Of a stretch of DNA of 64,000 nt, positions 35,861 through 46,380 are shown in pieces; the first letter of the stretch is position 1; every line of letters starts with the position of its first letter. The notes beneath the pieces were generated by a model. That model was not told the origin of the DNA and searched no databases. It saw only the letters and a program-made list of their open reading frames with translations. A program made the translations under genes and the position numbers. The stretch comes from Daphnia pulex (Eukaryota; Arthropoda; Branchiopoda; Diplostraca; Daphniidae), in contig NC_060023.1 in NCBI RefSeq assembly GCF_021134715.1, positions 12,028,001 to 12,092,000 on the forward strand, read 5' to 3'.

Positions 35861-37929
35861 GTCTGAGACCGAATTGATGACACTGGGCAACAAATTTAAC
35901 ACTGTATCTCAGCTGTGCCCAGTCTGAGCCGTTCAACTGCAGGCCTTTAGGTAGTAATTTTACTCTTGTTTCATGTCACCTACTTCCTATCACCATTACC
36001 TTGTATCATGTCACCTAGTTGTTGCTACCTTTCAACCGGTTATGTACATTTTCAAGCCGTTTGAAGCTTTGGTAGGTTCTAGTAAATTTTTTAGTTTTGA
36101 ATATTTAATAAGAAGATTACTACTGGGCTTGTGGCCTGTTGTAATAGCTAGCTCAACAGGGGATCTGCTATGAAGAGGGCCATTGTCGAGTTTCTTTCGG
36201 CAATCAAGTGAACAAAACTGCCGGGTTGTCAGTGGCTTATTAAAGAAAGGGTGATTACCAAGATTAGTTGGCTTAGATTATTGTGATGTGCATCAAATTA
36301 TAGAAATTTTCCGAAACTTAGATTTGTTTCGCATTTCCTGTTTATGCAAGAGTATCTCCCCCTTTGCTGAATTTCCTCCTTAATTCTTTTTCCAGCTAAA
36401 CTAAAAATGTTTTTCGTTTAAGGTTCGCCATCTCTCATTCCGGTCTATTGCAGCAGTAGTTAACGCTCGAGTACAACGTCGTACAAGATTGTACAACGTC
36501 CTACGATAGGTAATTGATCTGGCTTGCCCTAAACTGATGATCGCAAGTTTTTTTCTTTGATATGCTACAGCGCATAAGTGTTAGTAGATGGAAGAATTAG
36601 TTATGTTAGCAGAGGTATATTATGCATAATGACATGGGAAAAAGTGGGAGACAACAAGGATGGACATTGGGACATGTGGGTGATTAAGAATCGAACCCAT
36701 GACCTTTAGAATCAACACTGGGTTCTATAAGCATTAAACCGTGGTCTTATGTATCTCAGGAGGTCGATCATATTCTTAAAAGGGTGGCTGGATCAGAGTT
36801 ATGGATGCTAAGGATCGAACAGTTTGAGTCGTAGTAGTAACTAAGTCGTACAGGCTTTGTCTGTCACGATGTTCAATTCCGGGCGAAGGCTGTTGGATAT
36901 CTGTTCTGGATAGTCTAGATAACCTGATCACTGTTACCATGGTCAAGTTTTATCTTCCTTTCTTTATTTTCTATTTGAATGGTCGGTTGAAGATTTTCCA
37001 GTAAGTGTTTCGGTGCTTTTTTTATTACAAGTAGATAGCTACTGATATGTTTATCTTTTTAAATTTTTCAACAGGAGATCTGCTAAAAGAGGGCTACCGT
37101 CTTTCTTTCGGTTTCATCGGTTTCTTTTCATCAATCCAATGAACATCACTGGTGAGTTGTAAGTTACCCTTGCTATGGGAAAACTTTACAGCTACTCTCT
37201 TTCAGAAATTCAGACTTCAATGAAAAATCTTGGCAGCAATTCAGTTTAAACTGTGACAAAGTACGTTCTTTTTTTATCTTACCTGTATTATTAAGCTTTT
37301 AACTCTTTAGTGGTAAATTAGATTAGGCAACACTATCTTCGTTGTGAATTTCAGTCAAGTTATTTTACTTATTGACTGATTTTAATACGATCGTCTTCTT
37401 TCGCGTATCGACCGACAGATGCTAGGCCCTTCCATTTCTATCTTCACTTGTCTTCCTCGTTTTTAAGTAGCTTCAACTCCAAACTGCCGCGTAGTTCTTG
37501 AAATTTAGCGTTTTAAAAATAGTAATCTAATAGATCTTGTTGGGAAAAGTGTTCGCGTGATGTTCACCCTGATGATCAAGGTGCAAACATCAGATCCTGA
37601 TAGGACGACTGTACTCACTTCCTTTTCCTGCCGGTTACTAACTTTTAAGATTTCGCCAAATTCATTTAAGGGAAATGTGTCGTTCCTCTTGAGTCAGAGG
37701 TTAGGATAGGAAACAATAAGAAAATAACCGCTCATCGGTGAGGTCGAAAAGTTTAGTTGTCCAATTTTCACTGGTCGTTAGATAACTGTTTGGTCTGTTC
37801 CAACAGAGTGTGGCGTGTCTGTCGTCATCAGCATTTGTTGGTCAACTTCTCACAAAACCAGCAAATGCTCGATGTAATAAACAACGCTCTTCTTTAACAA
37901 TGAACTTGAAAAGCTATAATTGCTACAGT

Positions 37930-38186
37930 CAAGGGGTCCGCAACTCAAATTTACTACAATAAAAAAGGTAAAAAAGCAAAAAAAAAGTGAAAAAAGGAAA
38001 AAAAAAGGAAATTTACTTTACGTGCTAAAAGAAGGGCGCGCGCGAACGAACCCCCCCTCCTCCCCATCCCCTCCCTACCCTTTTATTTTCGCTTGAAGGA
38101 AAGCCTATCTCAAAAGTAAAAAAGGAAAAATAAAGCAAGGAAAAAGTAAAAAAAATAAAAAATAAATTTGAGTTGCGGACCCCTTG
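37930..38186. mobile_element. hAT-type MITE with 8-bp target-site duplication
   Basis: A 257-bp element with about 24-bp terminal inverted repeats (CAAGGGGTCCGCAACTCAAA at the left, its reverse complement at the right). It is flanked on both sides by the direct repeat GCTACAGT (37922-37929 and 38187-38194). An 8-bp duplication and CA(A)GGGGTCC-like ends are typical of hAT transposons. The interior is A-rich with a C-rich patch near 38050 and no ORF, so it is non-autonomous. The related segment near 36563 (GCTACAGCGCATAAG) lacks the element and serves as an empty site. Confidence 0.85.
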
Positions 38187-38486
38187 GCTACAGTGCATAA
38201 GTTTTAGTAGATATTTTAAGATTGAGGTAGTAATTGTGTTAGTACATTATTTTTACACACAGACATGGGAACAGTGGGAGACAACCGGAGGCAACAAAGA
38301 GGTGCAATCGGACATGTGTAGGGAGTAAAAATTGAACACGGGACATTTGGAATCAACAAACAGTTGCCACAACCATTACCACAACCATTACATCATTTTT
38401 ACATTTTGAGCGATCTAAGGACGTCGAAACTATTTTAAATGGAAACTTGTCTTATAGAAAGTTTAGTTTGTCAAATGTTTTATCAT

Positions 38487-38541
38487 TAGCTCATTTGGTT
38501 TAGCTTGTATGATTTACGCGGGAGTCCCGTGTTCAATTCCT
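38487..38541 (+). other. tRNA-like Pol III promoter module
   Basis: TAGCTCATTTGG (38487-38498) resembles a Pol III A box and TGTTCAATTCC (38530-38540) a B box, spaced about as in a tRNA gene. The sequence does not close a good cloverleaf, so a tRNA-derived SINE head or pseudo-tRNA is more likely than a tRNA gene. Confidence 0.4.
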
Positions 38542-39389
38542 GGCGCAGACTGTTGTAGATTCCTTCAGGGGTGTTGGTGTGGGAGATTCGTTCAGGTGTG
38601 TAAGTAGGAAAATTTGTTACAAATTTTAAGCTTCTGTTTGGAATTTTTTGAGTATTGAAACACTAGATCTCACTGAAGGGCGTCAATGGGTGTCTTATTT
38701 GAAAGAACTATCTGTCAATCGACCAATTCCGGAAATATGCTATTCTATTTTGAGCTAGGAAGAGTTCTATTGACTAAGAAAGGAGGTTTCTAACAAGGGT
38801 CAACTGTGTGCACATCATGAAATGAATATGGATTGATCATGTGTTTGAAACTTTATAGATAAGTTTGCAGTAGAATATCTTAAAAAAAGCGGTTCGAAAT
38901 GGAAGATTTATTCATTCACCGAAGATACGAGTCAATTTACTTAAATGTCAATTTGGATAAAGTGAGTTTTAAGTCATTTGGTATTAATTTGATATTGTTT
39001 GTTGTAGACCCATCCCCGGCAACGTCAACCTGCAGAAGGAAGAGGTCAGTTTGCATGTCCTTCACTTTCGAAGGTCACTGAGATCATTACGTAAAACTGT
39101 CAATGTTGTGGTGTAGAGGTTGGGTAAGAACGGAAAGTTTTACATAACCATTTGGTATTCATTTTGATAATGTTTTTTTGTAAACCCATCCCCAGCTACG
39201 TCAACCTGCGGGAGGAAAGGCCAGTTTGTATGTCATTCAACCGAAGGTCACGGAGATCATTACAGAAATTTGGTAAAACTTTCATGCAGTGGTGTAGAGG
39301 TTGGGTGAGAACGACACGTGTTGCTTCATTAGCAAGTAGGAACAATTGCCGCAAGGCTTGAGTTGAGAGGTAAGGGTGAGAAAAAGTCG

Positions 39390-39425
39390 TATAAAAGGAG
39401 AGAGAAAAGGCCACAGTGATCAGTC
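39390..39425 (+). promoter_or_regulatory. core promoter (TATA + initiator) of the left Tyr-rich locus
   Basis: TATAAAAG at 39390-39397 is followed 32 bp later by TCAGTC (39420-39425), the arthropod initiator. The first exon then runs to ATGG|GT at 39508-39511. The same promoter occurs mirrored in the right arm at 48467-48502. Confidence 0.7.
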
Positions 39426-39507
39426 GAGTTAGCGTCTCCGACACGGGAACAACTGCAGCCCTATTGGTCTCCAACTGCCTTCTTCATCGCATTATCAGTT
39501 TGCAATC

Positions 39508-39927
39508 ATGGGTAAACATTCAGTTTTTTTTATAACATGGAGTTGTGAATCATTCCATATTTTTCAGTTTTTTAATTTACTAGTTCTAACTGACAATTAA
39601 TGTTCAAATTCTTTACTGTTTAGTCAACTGTGGGTCGTGCTGCTGTTGGGTGTTGTATCGTTGATGGCTGGGGAGACCACGGGAGTACCGATGTCTTCTG
39701 AGTATGGTGGAAACCAAACAGCAACGCCTCCGCCTTGCTACACAACGAAGTCAACATACGCAGCATCTACTTACTACACCGAGGCTCCCAAGAACTACAC
39801 AACCGAGTTGTCTGCCTCAGCCTACTACACCGACGCTCTCAAGTACTACTCTTCAAGCTACTACAAAACTGAGGCTCCTGTTTACGTCGCCAAGGCCACC
39901 GAGTATTACACTACAACCAAATTGTAA
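39508..39927 (+). pseudogene. Tyr/Thr-rich secreted repeat protein, unit 1, left arm
   Basis: The ATG exon (39508-39511, ATGG then GTAAAC) precedes an exon at 39623-39927. It encodes a hydrophobic leader (WVVLLLGVVSLMAGETTG) and a YYTEAPKNYTTE-type Tyr/Thr-rich chain with CYTTKSTYAASTYYTEAP, ending ATEYYTTTKL. Direct splicing leaves the frame one base out. Compared with unit 2 (TATGGCGTCGTT) this unit lacks one base (TGTGG-GTCGTG). So it is probably a frameshifted copy, unless another start is used. Proteins of this look are secreted and Tyr-rich, perhaps cuticular or adhesive; that is inference. The right-arm copy differs by a few residues (GGNQ/GGDQ, VYVAK/VYYAK). Confidence 0.55.
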
Positions 39928-40028
39928 ATATTCTGTTTCCACGTGAGTTTTGGATCAATTTATTTATTGTACTGTTTTTCAATTTGCCAGTTTTTGATGA
40001 AATTAATGTTCAAATTATTTACCCCCAG

Positions 40029-41048
40029 TTAAATATGGCGTCGTTCTGCTGTTGGTTGGTGTATCCTTGATGGTTGGGTCGACTACGGGTGTACCGATGT
40101 CTTGTGGGTATGGCGGATACCAAACCGCAACGCGCCCGTCTTACTGCACGACAAAAACATACGCAACAACCGGATACTACACCGCCAAGGCCCAAGACTA
40201 GTGCACCACAACTTATGATGTCCTGAACTACTACACTGAAGCCCCAGAAAAAGACTACACCGCCAAGTCAGCCGAGTATTACACCGCCAAGTCAGCCGAG
40301 TATTACACCGCCAAGTCAGCCGAGTATTACACCGCCAAGTCAGCCGAGTACTACACCGCCAAGTCAGCCGAGTACTACACCGTCAAGTCAGCCGAGTACT
40401 ACACCGTCAAGTCAGCCGAGTACTACACCGCCAAGTCAGCCGAGTACTACACCGCCAAGTCAGCCGAGTACTACACCGCCAAGTCAGCCGAGTACTACAC
40501 CGCCAAGTCAGCCGAGTACTACACCGCCAAGTCAGCCGAGTACTACACCGCCAAGTCAGCCGAGTACTACACCGTCAAGTCAGCCGAGTACTACACCGCC
40601 AAGTCAGCCGAGTACTACACCGCCAAGTCAGCCGAGTACTACACCGCCAAGTCAGCCGAGTACTACACCGCCAAGTCAGCCGAGTACTACACCGCCAAGT
40701 CAGCCGAGTACTACACCGCCAAGTCAGCCGAGTACTACACCGCCAAGTCAGCCGAGTACTACACCGCCAAGTCAGCCGAGTACTACACCGCCAAGTCAGC
40801 CGATAATTCGTACATCGTTGAACCGGAAGACTAAACCGATGCTCCAGTTTACTACACTACAACCTGCGCTTTCTCCCAGATACTACACCACCAAGGCAAC
40901 CGAGTATTACATCACTACTTACGCTACTACCACCTACTACACCGAAGCACCGAAGTATTACTCTGTCCCGAGTTATTACACCACCAAGGCAGCCGACTAT
41001 TACACCATAAACTACGCTTCCGCAACTTACTACATGGAGCTTCCTTAA
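40029..41048 (+). pseudogene. Tyr-rich repeat protein, unit 2 with YYTAKSAE array, left arm
   Basis: The acceptor at 40028 joins the ATGG exon in frame to give MVKYGVVLLLVGVSLM, a good signal peptide, then GVPMSCGYGGYQTATRPSYC. A TAG at 40199-40201 interrupts (QD*CTTTYD; the context suggests an original TAC). After it the frame stays open for 210 codons through the 24-bp repeat array, to TAA at 40832-40834 (again where TAC is expected: ED*TDAPVYY). A frameshift follows near 40870, and the remainder (PRYYTTKATEYY to SATYYMELP) ends at 41048. All these lesions are present in the right arm too, so the locus was broken before the inverted duplication or has been homogenised since. Confidence 0.7.
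40254..40803 (+). repeat. 24-bp minisatellite, 23 units (left arm)
   Basis: Head-to-tail copies of a 24-bp unit encoding YYTAKSAE. AAGTCAGCCGA recurs every 24 nt from 40265 to 40793, which is 23 occurrences. The first copies use TAT and later ones TAC for the second Tyr. Three copies carry GTC for GCC (Ala to Val), a variant not seen in the right arm. There are no unit-length errors, so the frame is kept. Confidence 0.95.
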
Positions 41049-41511
41049 TGCCAGAGTCGACTAATTGAGTTTATTATTATTTGTCGGTCGTCTTCATGAT
41101 CATTAGTCACTGGGATTTAATTGTTGATCTTAAATTAGAAAATAAAAATTTTAATGCGGGTAATTCTTTTGCAAGACTTTGGTAGTAACTTCAAGCCTGT
41201 CAACGTTGTTTCATGTTTCAAAGGTGATTACTGCCATAGTCACTCTACATTCGGACATGTTCTAGTGGTTTAACAAGGTTAAGTTACGAACAAACTTGAA
41301 ACTGTTGGATCTGTTAAAGGCAAGTGGCTGATCTTGGTATAAATGAAAGACTTTTGAAGTTGAGATAATTTCTAAACAATACTTGGTATAAATTAAAAGA
41401 TAAAGAACAAAAAACTTATAAAAAGAATTGTGTTATATTGTCCCACCTCCACCCACAATTCCACCACATTTTACAATCACACACATACATACATACATAC
41501 ACTTAGGTTAA

Positions 41512-41774
41512 CCCGTTGGCTGCCACGCCATACAACCCGTAGGTTGCTTTCTACTAATCTACGTGCCACGTCTGAAGGATCCATGACCAAGTGGGACTTG
41601 CCATTGCTGACAAGTCCGTGCTGACAAGGGGAGGACTAAGGTGCATTGCCTTTTAACAGGCTTGCCTTGCGGCAAAGTTTGGGCTTGGCGACTCCCCGAC
41701 CCCGCGGCTTTTAAACCACGAGACCGAACAGCGCGGCCCGTGCAGTGGAGAACAAAGGTGTGGCAGCCAACGGG
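41512..41774. mobile_element. piggyBac-type MITE at TTAA (left arm)
   Basis: A 263-bp element flanked by TTAA on both sides (41508-41511 and 41775-41778), with perfect inverted termini CCCGTTGGCTGCCAC / GTGGCAGCCAACGGG. TTAA duplication with ends starting CCC is the piggyBac superfamily pattern. The interior is GC-richer than the neighbourhood and has no transposase. Mirror copy at 46381-46643. Confidence 0.85.
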
Positions 41775-42121
41775 TTAACTTACACTAACACAATAATACC
41801 AACAATACGATGATCCACGTTGATGACGAGTCTCGGTGTCGGTCGCGATTTCACCGAGTTTCGTTCGCACCAGGAGCAGGGGCAACGTCCGACGGAGACC
41901 GGTGACGATTGTTAAAGATGGGAAAATCCATCTTCTCGACGTCTCCTCTGCATTACCTGAATCAAGACAAACAATTCTTATTAAGTGACATGCCAATAAA
42001 AGTTACATAATAGTCACATAATACATATGGGATCATTGATCTGTTTTTTTTTTGCTCAAAACTTCAAAGGCGCGCTTTAAATTGCTTAAAATCTACCTAA
42101 AAATATTGAGAACTGTACACA

Positions 42122-42512
42122 TAACAAAGCTCACTTGCTAGTCTAAAAAAAAAATTCCGGAAGTATACCGGAAGTAACCACAGCGCCTCAACCATTGAGC
42201 TGTCATCAAATTAAACCACATATTCGTGATCTCCATGAAATTTGGGGTCGATTAGATGTGATTTAAACGAAATCCAAAATTTGGCCAAAATCGAGAATTT
42301 TCCTGAACTATAGTTCAGGAAAATTTTCGAAACCGGAAGTACGAAAACGTAAAAAATATAACATGAACTTTACCACAAATTTTACGAGGATCACGAATAT
42401 GTGGTTCTTTTGCTCCTCGAATGAATATTTACTGAACTACAGACTGAAATGAGCAAACCGGAAGTAGAAAAAAAAAGCAAAATATCGAAAATTTAACAAG
42501 TGAGCTTTGTTA
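42122..42512. mobile_element. foldback MITE with TA ends (left arm)
   Basis: A 391-bp element with 16-bp termini TAACAAAGCTCACTTG / CAAGTGAGCTTTGTTA, consistent with a TA target duplication (Tc1/mariner-like). Internal inverted segments include CCACATATTCGTGATC against GATCACGAATATGTGG and a central palindrome CCTGAACTATAGTTCAGG, so it can fold into one long hairpin. No ORF. Mirror copy at 45643-46033. Confidence 0.75.
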
Positions 42513-44087
42513 CTGGCATAGTAATCGTCAGTTATCACTAAATATTTCAAAAAAATAACTGCCGATAAATGTTAAAAGACATGTGCAAAGTTTCTGAAAC
42601 TGACTGTTTTGACAGCTGCAAATTTTCAAAAAGCCATCTAGCGTTGGAAAAAAGAAACTTCAATGTTAAACTTCGTTGGCGCGTAAGAAAGGCCTGATTT
42701 TGGAAACTACTACACAGACAGAGTCTAACTCAACTAGACTATTGGTAGATAACCTACGAAAATAAGTCAAAAGTTGGGTACCTGGGCATAATCCCGTGGT
42801 GAATGATGACAGGTGTGTCACAGCGGGCGGAAGCGAACACTGAAGTGATTTAACTCGCCAATGAAGCACAAGAAGCAGCGTACGTGGTGAAGATAAGGAC
42901 CCGAACGTTGGTAGAAGTCCTTCTTCTGTCATGGACAAAAACCAGCGTTGGTTCAGGACTCACGATTCCATGAAGAAACTGCGTTGTAGTTTGAAACAGG
43001 CGGCCGACTCGCGATGTCAGAGGACGTCATAAATAGTTCTGTAAAAATGAGTTGGGAATTAAAAGGAAGCTTAAACAAAATTAACTCATAATAGCATGGT
43101 AAAAGGTGATAATGATGTTTACCTTTATCATTTGGGTGACGAATTCAGAAAGACATTAGACTTTGATCAAGCAGATCTGGAAATGTACTAAATACACCTC
43201 TTCATGTACATTCACTGAAACTGGAACTCTAAGTAGCAATGGGATAAGGAAAATTGTCTTTATTATTTACAAATTTACACAAATTATATATGAAAAACAA
43301 AACTCTACCTATCTCTCAGCTGGGTTGCCTTCTGAGCGGCTGCAGAAACAGTTGTACACTCGACAAACATTCTGACAACACTTGCAAGATTCAGAAAAGA
43401 TCCTATGGTCCATGCACAAGAACTTTTGTCTAATTCCACTGTATGTGGGCTTCAAATATGGGTTTCAGGCTTTTGACAGCATAAGGATCTAATGGATGGA
43501 AAGCGACTTTAGCATTAAGTCAACTTGTTGGAATGACGGACTGACTTTCTAGAATTTAAAGAGATGGATGTAATATTTCAAAATGAAGAAACAAGGTCAA
43601 GATAAACTTACACAAACGAAGTTCAATTGAGAATTCACAGAAAAATAAGTAAATAGCAACAATTTGTTTCGCCATGTTTCATGATGCAGGTTGTATGACA
43701 AAATCAACTGAAGACAGTGGCATCTAGCGGTCAGTAAATAAGGGTTGTTGACAGAAGAACTCCACCGTTAATAGAAGGTTAGATCTATTGTCACGACATA
43801 TGTCGTGGCGCGACGGTCAAAACTGTCTATTGTCACGACATCTGTCGTGGCAATAAAGAGAAAATTGTCTATTGCCACGATACGCCTATACTTCCTCTCT
43901 AGTCCCTCATGTCGTGGCAATAACACGAATTTTGTCTATTGCCACGACATGCGTTTTCGTACTAAGTTCCACAGAAGATGTTTAGGAAAACTACTAAATA
44001 GGGTAAAACTAAATGTGAATAATTCCCGCATCATTTTTCTTGTCAATTATCCCGTGAAACTCAACCTTTGTTGTAATCTCCAAATAA

Positions 44088-44170
44088 AAAATTACCCTCT
44101 TGACGGAGAATCGAACGCCATGCTATCGCATGGTGGCATTCATCGCTGACCATTCGGCTACCACTACTGA
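44088..44170 (-). other. tRNA-like / SINE-head element at the palindrome centre
   Basis: On the minus strand TAGCCGAATGGTCAGC resembles an A box and GCGTTCGATTCTC a B box, about 40 nt apart. The anticodon and acceptor parts do not pair well (the acceptor is not complementary and one T-stem pair is broken), and an ATGCGATAGCAT hairpin takes the variable position. I read this as a tRNA-derived module, not a tRNA gene. Confidence 0.45.
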
Positions 44171-44199
44171 AATAATCGTGTAAAAATTTTGACATATAT

Positions 44200-44277
44200 A
44201 ACCTAACCTAACCTAACCTAACCTAACCTAACCCAACCTAACCTAACCTAACCTAACCTAACCTAACCTAACCTAAC
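44200..44277. repeat. interstitial telomeric repeat (TTAGG)n
   Basis: About 15 tandem copies of ACCTA (TTAGG on the minus strand), with one CCCAA variant. TTAGG is the ancestral arthropod telomere repeat. It lies between the two palindrome arms. Confidence 0.93.
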
Positions 44278-45642
44278 ATGCGTGAATGTCGAATTTAAAA
44301 AAAAAAATTATGTCGTGGCAATAGACAATTTTCGTGTTATTGCCACGACATGAGGGACTAGAGAGGAAGTATAGGCGTATCGTGGCGTGTCGTGGCAATA
44401 GACAATTTTCTCTTTATTGCCACGACATCTGTCGTGGCAATAGACAGTTTCGACCGTCGCGCCACGACATCATGTCGTGGCAATAGATTTAACCTTAATA
44501 GAACCCAATACTCAATTGAACTTCGTTTGTAGGTTTATGGTGTAGGTTTATCTTGACCTAGTTTCCTTATTTTTTTATCTATTACATCCATTTCTTCAAA
44601 TTCTAGAAAGTCAGTCCGTCATTCCAACAAGTTGACTTAATGCTAAAGTCGCTTTCCATCCATTAGATCCTTATGCTGTCAAAAGCCTGAAACCCATATT
44701 TGAAGCCCACATACAGTGGAATTAGACAAAAGTTCTTGTGCATGGACCATAGGATCTTTTCTGAATCTTGCAAGTGTTGTCAGAATGTTTGTCGAGTGTA
44801 CAACTGTTTCTGCAGCCGCTCAGAAGGCAACCCAGCTGAGAGATAGGTAGAGTTTTGTTTTTCATATATAATTTGTGTAAATTTGTAAATAATAAAGACA
44901 ATTTTCCTTATCCCATTGCTACTTAGAGTTCCAGTTTCAGTGAATGTACATGAAGAGGTGTATTTAGTACATTTCCAGATCTGCTTGATCAAAGTCTAAT
45001 GTCTTTCTGAATTCGTCACCCAAATGATAAAGGTAAACATCATTATCACCTTTTACCATGCTATTATGAGTTAATTTTGTTTAAGCTTCCTTTTAATTCC
45101 CAACTCATTTTTACAGAACTATTTATGACGTCCTCTGACATCGCGAGTCGGCCGCCTGTTTCAAACTACAACGCAGTTTCTTCATGGAATCGTGAGTCCT
45201 GAACCAACGCTGGTTTTTGTCCATGACAGAAGAAGGACTTCTACCAACGTTCGGGTCCTTATCTTCACCACGTACGCTGCTTCTTGTGCTTCATTGGCGA
45301 GTTAAATCACTTCAGTGTTCGCTTCCGCCCGCTGTGACACACCTGTCATCATTCACCACGGGATTATGCCCAGGTACCCAACTTTTGACTTATTTTCGTA
45401 GGTTATCTACCAATAGTCTAGTTGAGTTAGACTCTGTCTGTGTAGTAGTTTCCAAAATCAGGCCTTTCTTACGCGCCAACGAAGTTTAACATTGAAGTTT
45501 CTTTTTTCCAACGCTAGATGGCTTTTTGAAAATTTGCAGCTGTCAAAACAGTCAGTTTCAGAAACTTTGCACATGTCTTTTAACATTTATCGGCAGTTAT
45601 TTTTTTGAAATATTTAGTGATAACTGACGATTACTATGCCAG

Positions 45643-46033
45643 TAACAAAGCTCACTTGTTAAATTTTCGATATTTTGCTTTTTTTTTCTACTTCCGGTTT
45701 GCTCATTTCAGTCTGTAGTTCAGTAAATATTCATTCGAGGAGCAAAAGAACCACATATTCGTGATCCTCGTAAAATTTGTGGTAAAGTTCATGTTATATT
45801 TTTTACGTTTTCGTACTTCCGGTTTCGAAAATTTTCCTGAACTATAGTTCAGGAAAATTCTCGATTTTGGCCAAATTTTGGATTTCGTTTAAATCACATC
45901 TAATCGACCCCAAATTTCATGGAGATCACGAATATGTGGTTTAATTTGATGACAGCTCAATGGTTGAGGCGCTGTGGTTACTTCCGGTATACTTCCGGAA
46001 TTTTTTTTTTAGACTAGCAAGTGAGCTTTGTTA
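45643..46033. mobile_element. foldback MITE with TA ends (right arm copy)
   Basis: Mirror of the element at 42122-42512, with the same 16-bp termini. Present at the same relative place, so it was inserted before the inverted duplication. Confidence 0.75.
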
Positions 46034-46380
46034 TGTGTACAGTTCTCAATATTTTTAGGTAGATTTTAAGCAATTTAAAGCGCGCCTTTGAAGTTTTGAG
46101 CAAAAAAAAAACAGATCAATGATCCCATATGTATTATGTGACTATTATGTAACTTTTATTGGCATGTCACTTAATAAGAATTGTTTGTCTTGATTCAGGT
46201 AATGCAGAGGAGACGTCGAGAAGATGGATTTTCCCATCTTTAACAATCGTCACCGGTCTCCGTCGGACGTTGCCCCTGCTCCTGGTGCGAACGAAACTCG
46301 GTGAAATCGCGACCGACACCGAGACTCGTCATCAACGTGGATCATCGTATTGTTGGTATTATTGTGTTAGTGTAAGTTAA

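Larger units (their letters stand above)
36000..38600. repeat. diverged tandem duplication with tRNA-like modules
   Basis: Two related segments share landmarks in the same order. (i) CAACAGG(A/G)GATCTGCT near 36158 and 37072. (ii) GCTACAG(C/T)GCATAAGT near 36563 and 38187. (iii) a GACATGGGAA..AGTGGGAGACAAC block near 36631 and 38263. (iv) a minus-strand tRNA-like B-box region near 36664-36720 and 38325-38365. (v) a plus-strand tRNA-like segment with (A/G)TGTTCAATTCC near 36870 and 38530. The second copy has a MITE inserted (37930-38186). No coding sequence is seen. Probably an old repeat or SINE-bearing unit duplicated locally. Confidence 0.55.
38760..43952 (+). repeat. left arm of ~10.4-kb palindrome
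   Basis: The sequence reappears in reverse complement at 44319-49145. Mirror coordinates sum to 88155 for features at 40.8-43.4 kb and to 87892 for features at 39.1-39.9 kb. The 263-nt change is explained by 11 extra 24-bp repeat units in this arm less one base in a T run. From about 39.0 to 43.55 kb the arms are nearly identical (reading frames at 41.4, 41.8, 42.7 and 43.2 kb give identical peptides in both). Identity falls at the outer end (38.76-38.95 kb) and at the centre, where this arm has an extra insert of about 100 bp near 43.63-43.77 kb. Confidence 0.95.
43790..44500. repeat. palindrome centre: nested GTCGTGGCAATAGACA inverted repeats
   Basis: At least eight copies of a short unit TCTATTG(C/T)CACGACAT or its complement are arranged in opposed pairs, some as direct hairpins (for example CACGACATATGTCGTG at 43796-43811). 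Left group 43791-43952, right group 44319-44495, separated by about 370 bp of unique-looking sequence with a tRNA-like element and a TTAGG array. The two groups resemble each other but are less alike than the outer arms. Confidence 0.8.

Noticed and set aside
40254-40803. Regular 24-bp repeats resembling a CRISPR array
   Set aside because: The units are directly abutting with no unique spacers and encode YYTAKSAE in frame; this is a coding minisatellite in a eukaryote.
42666-42938. 90-codon minus-strand ORF repeated identically in the other arm
   Set aside because: Conserved between arms only because the whole DNA is duplicated. It has no domain, leader or splice context.
44088-44170. A functional tRNA gene at the palindrome centre
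   Set aside because: A and B boxes are recognisable but the acceptor does not pair and the T stem is mismatched, so I call it tRNA-like only.
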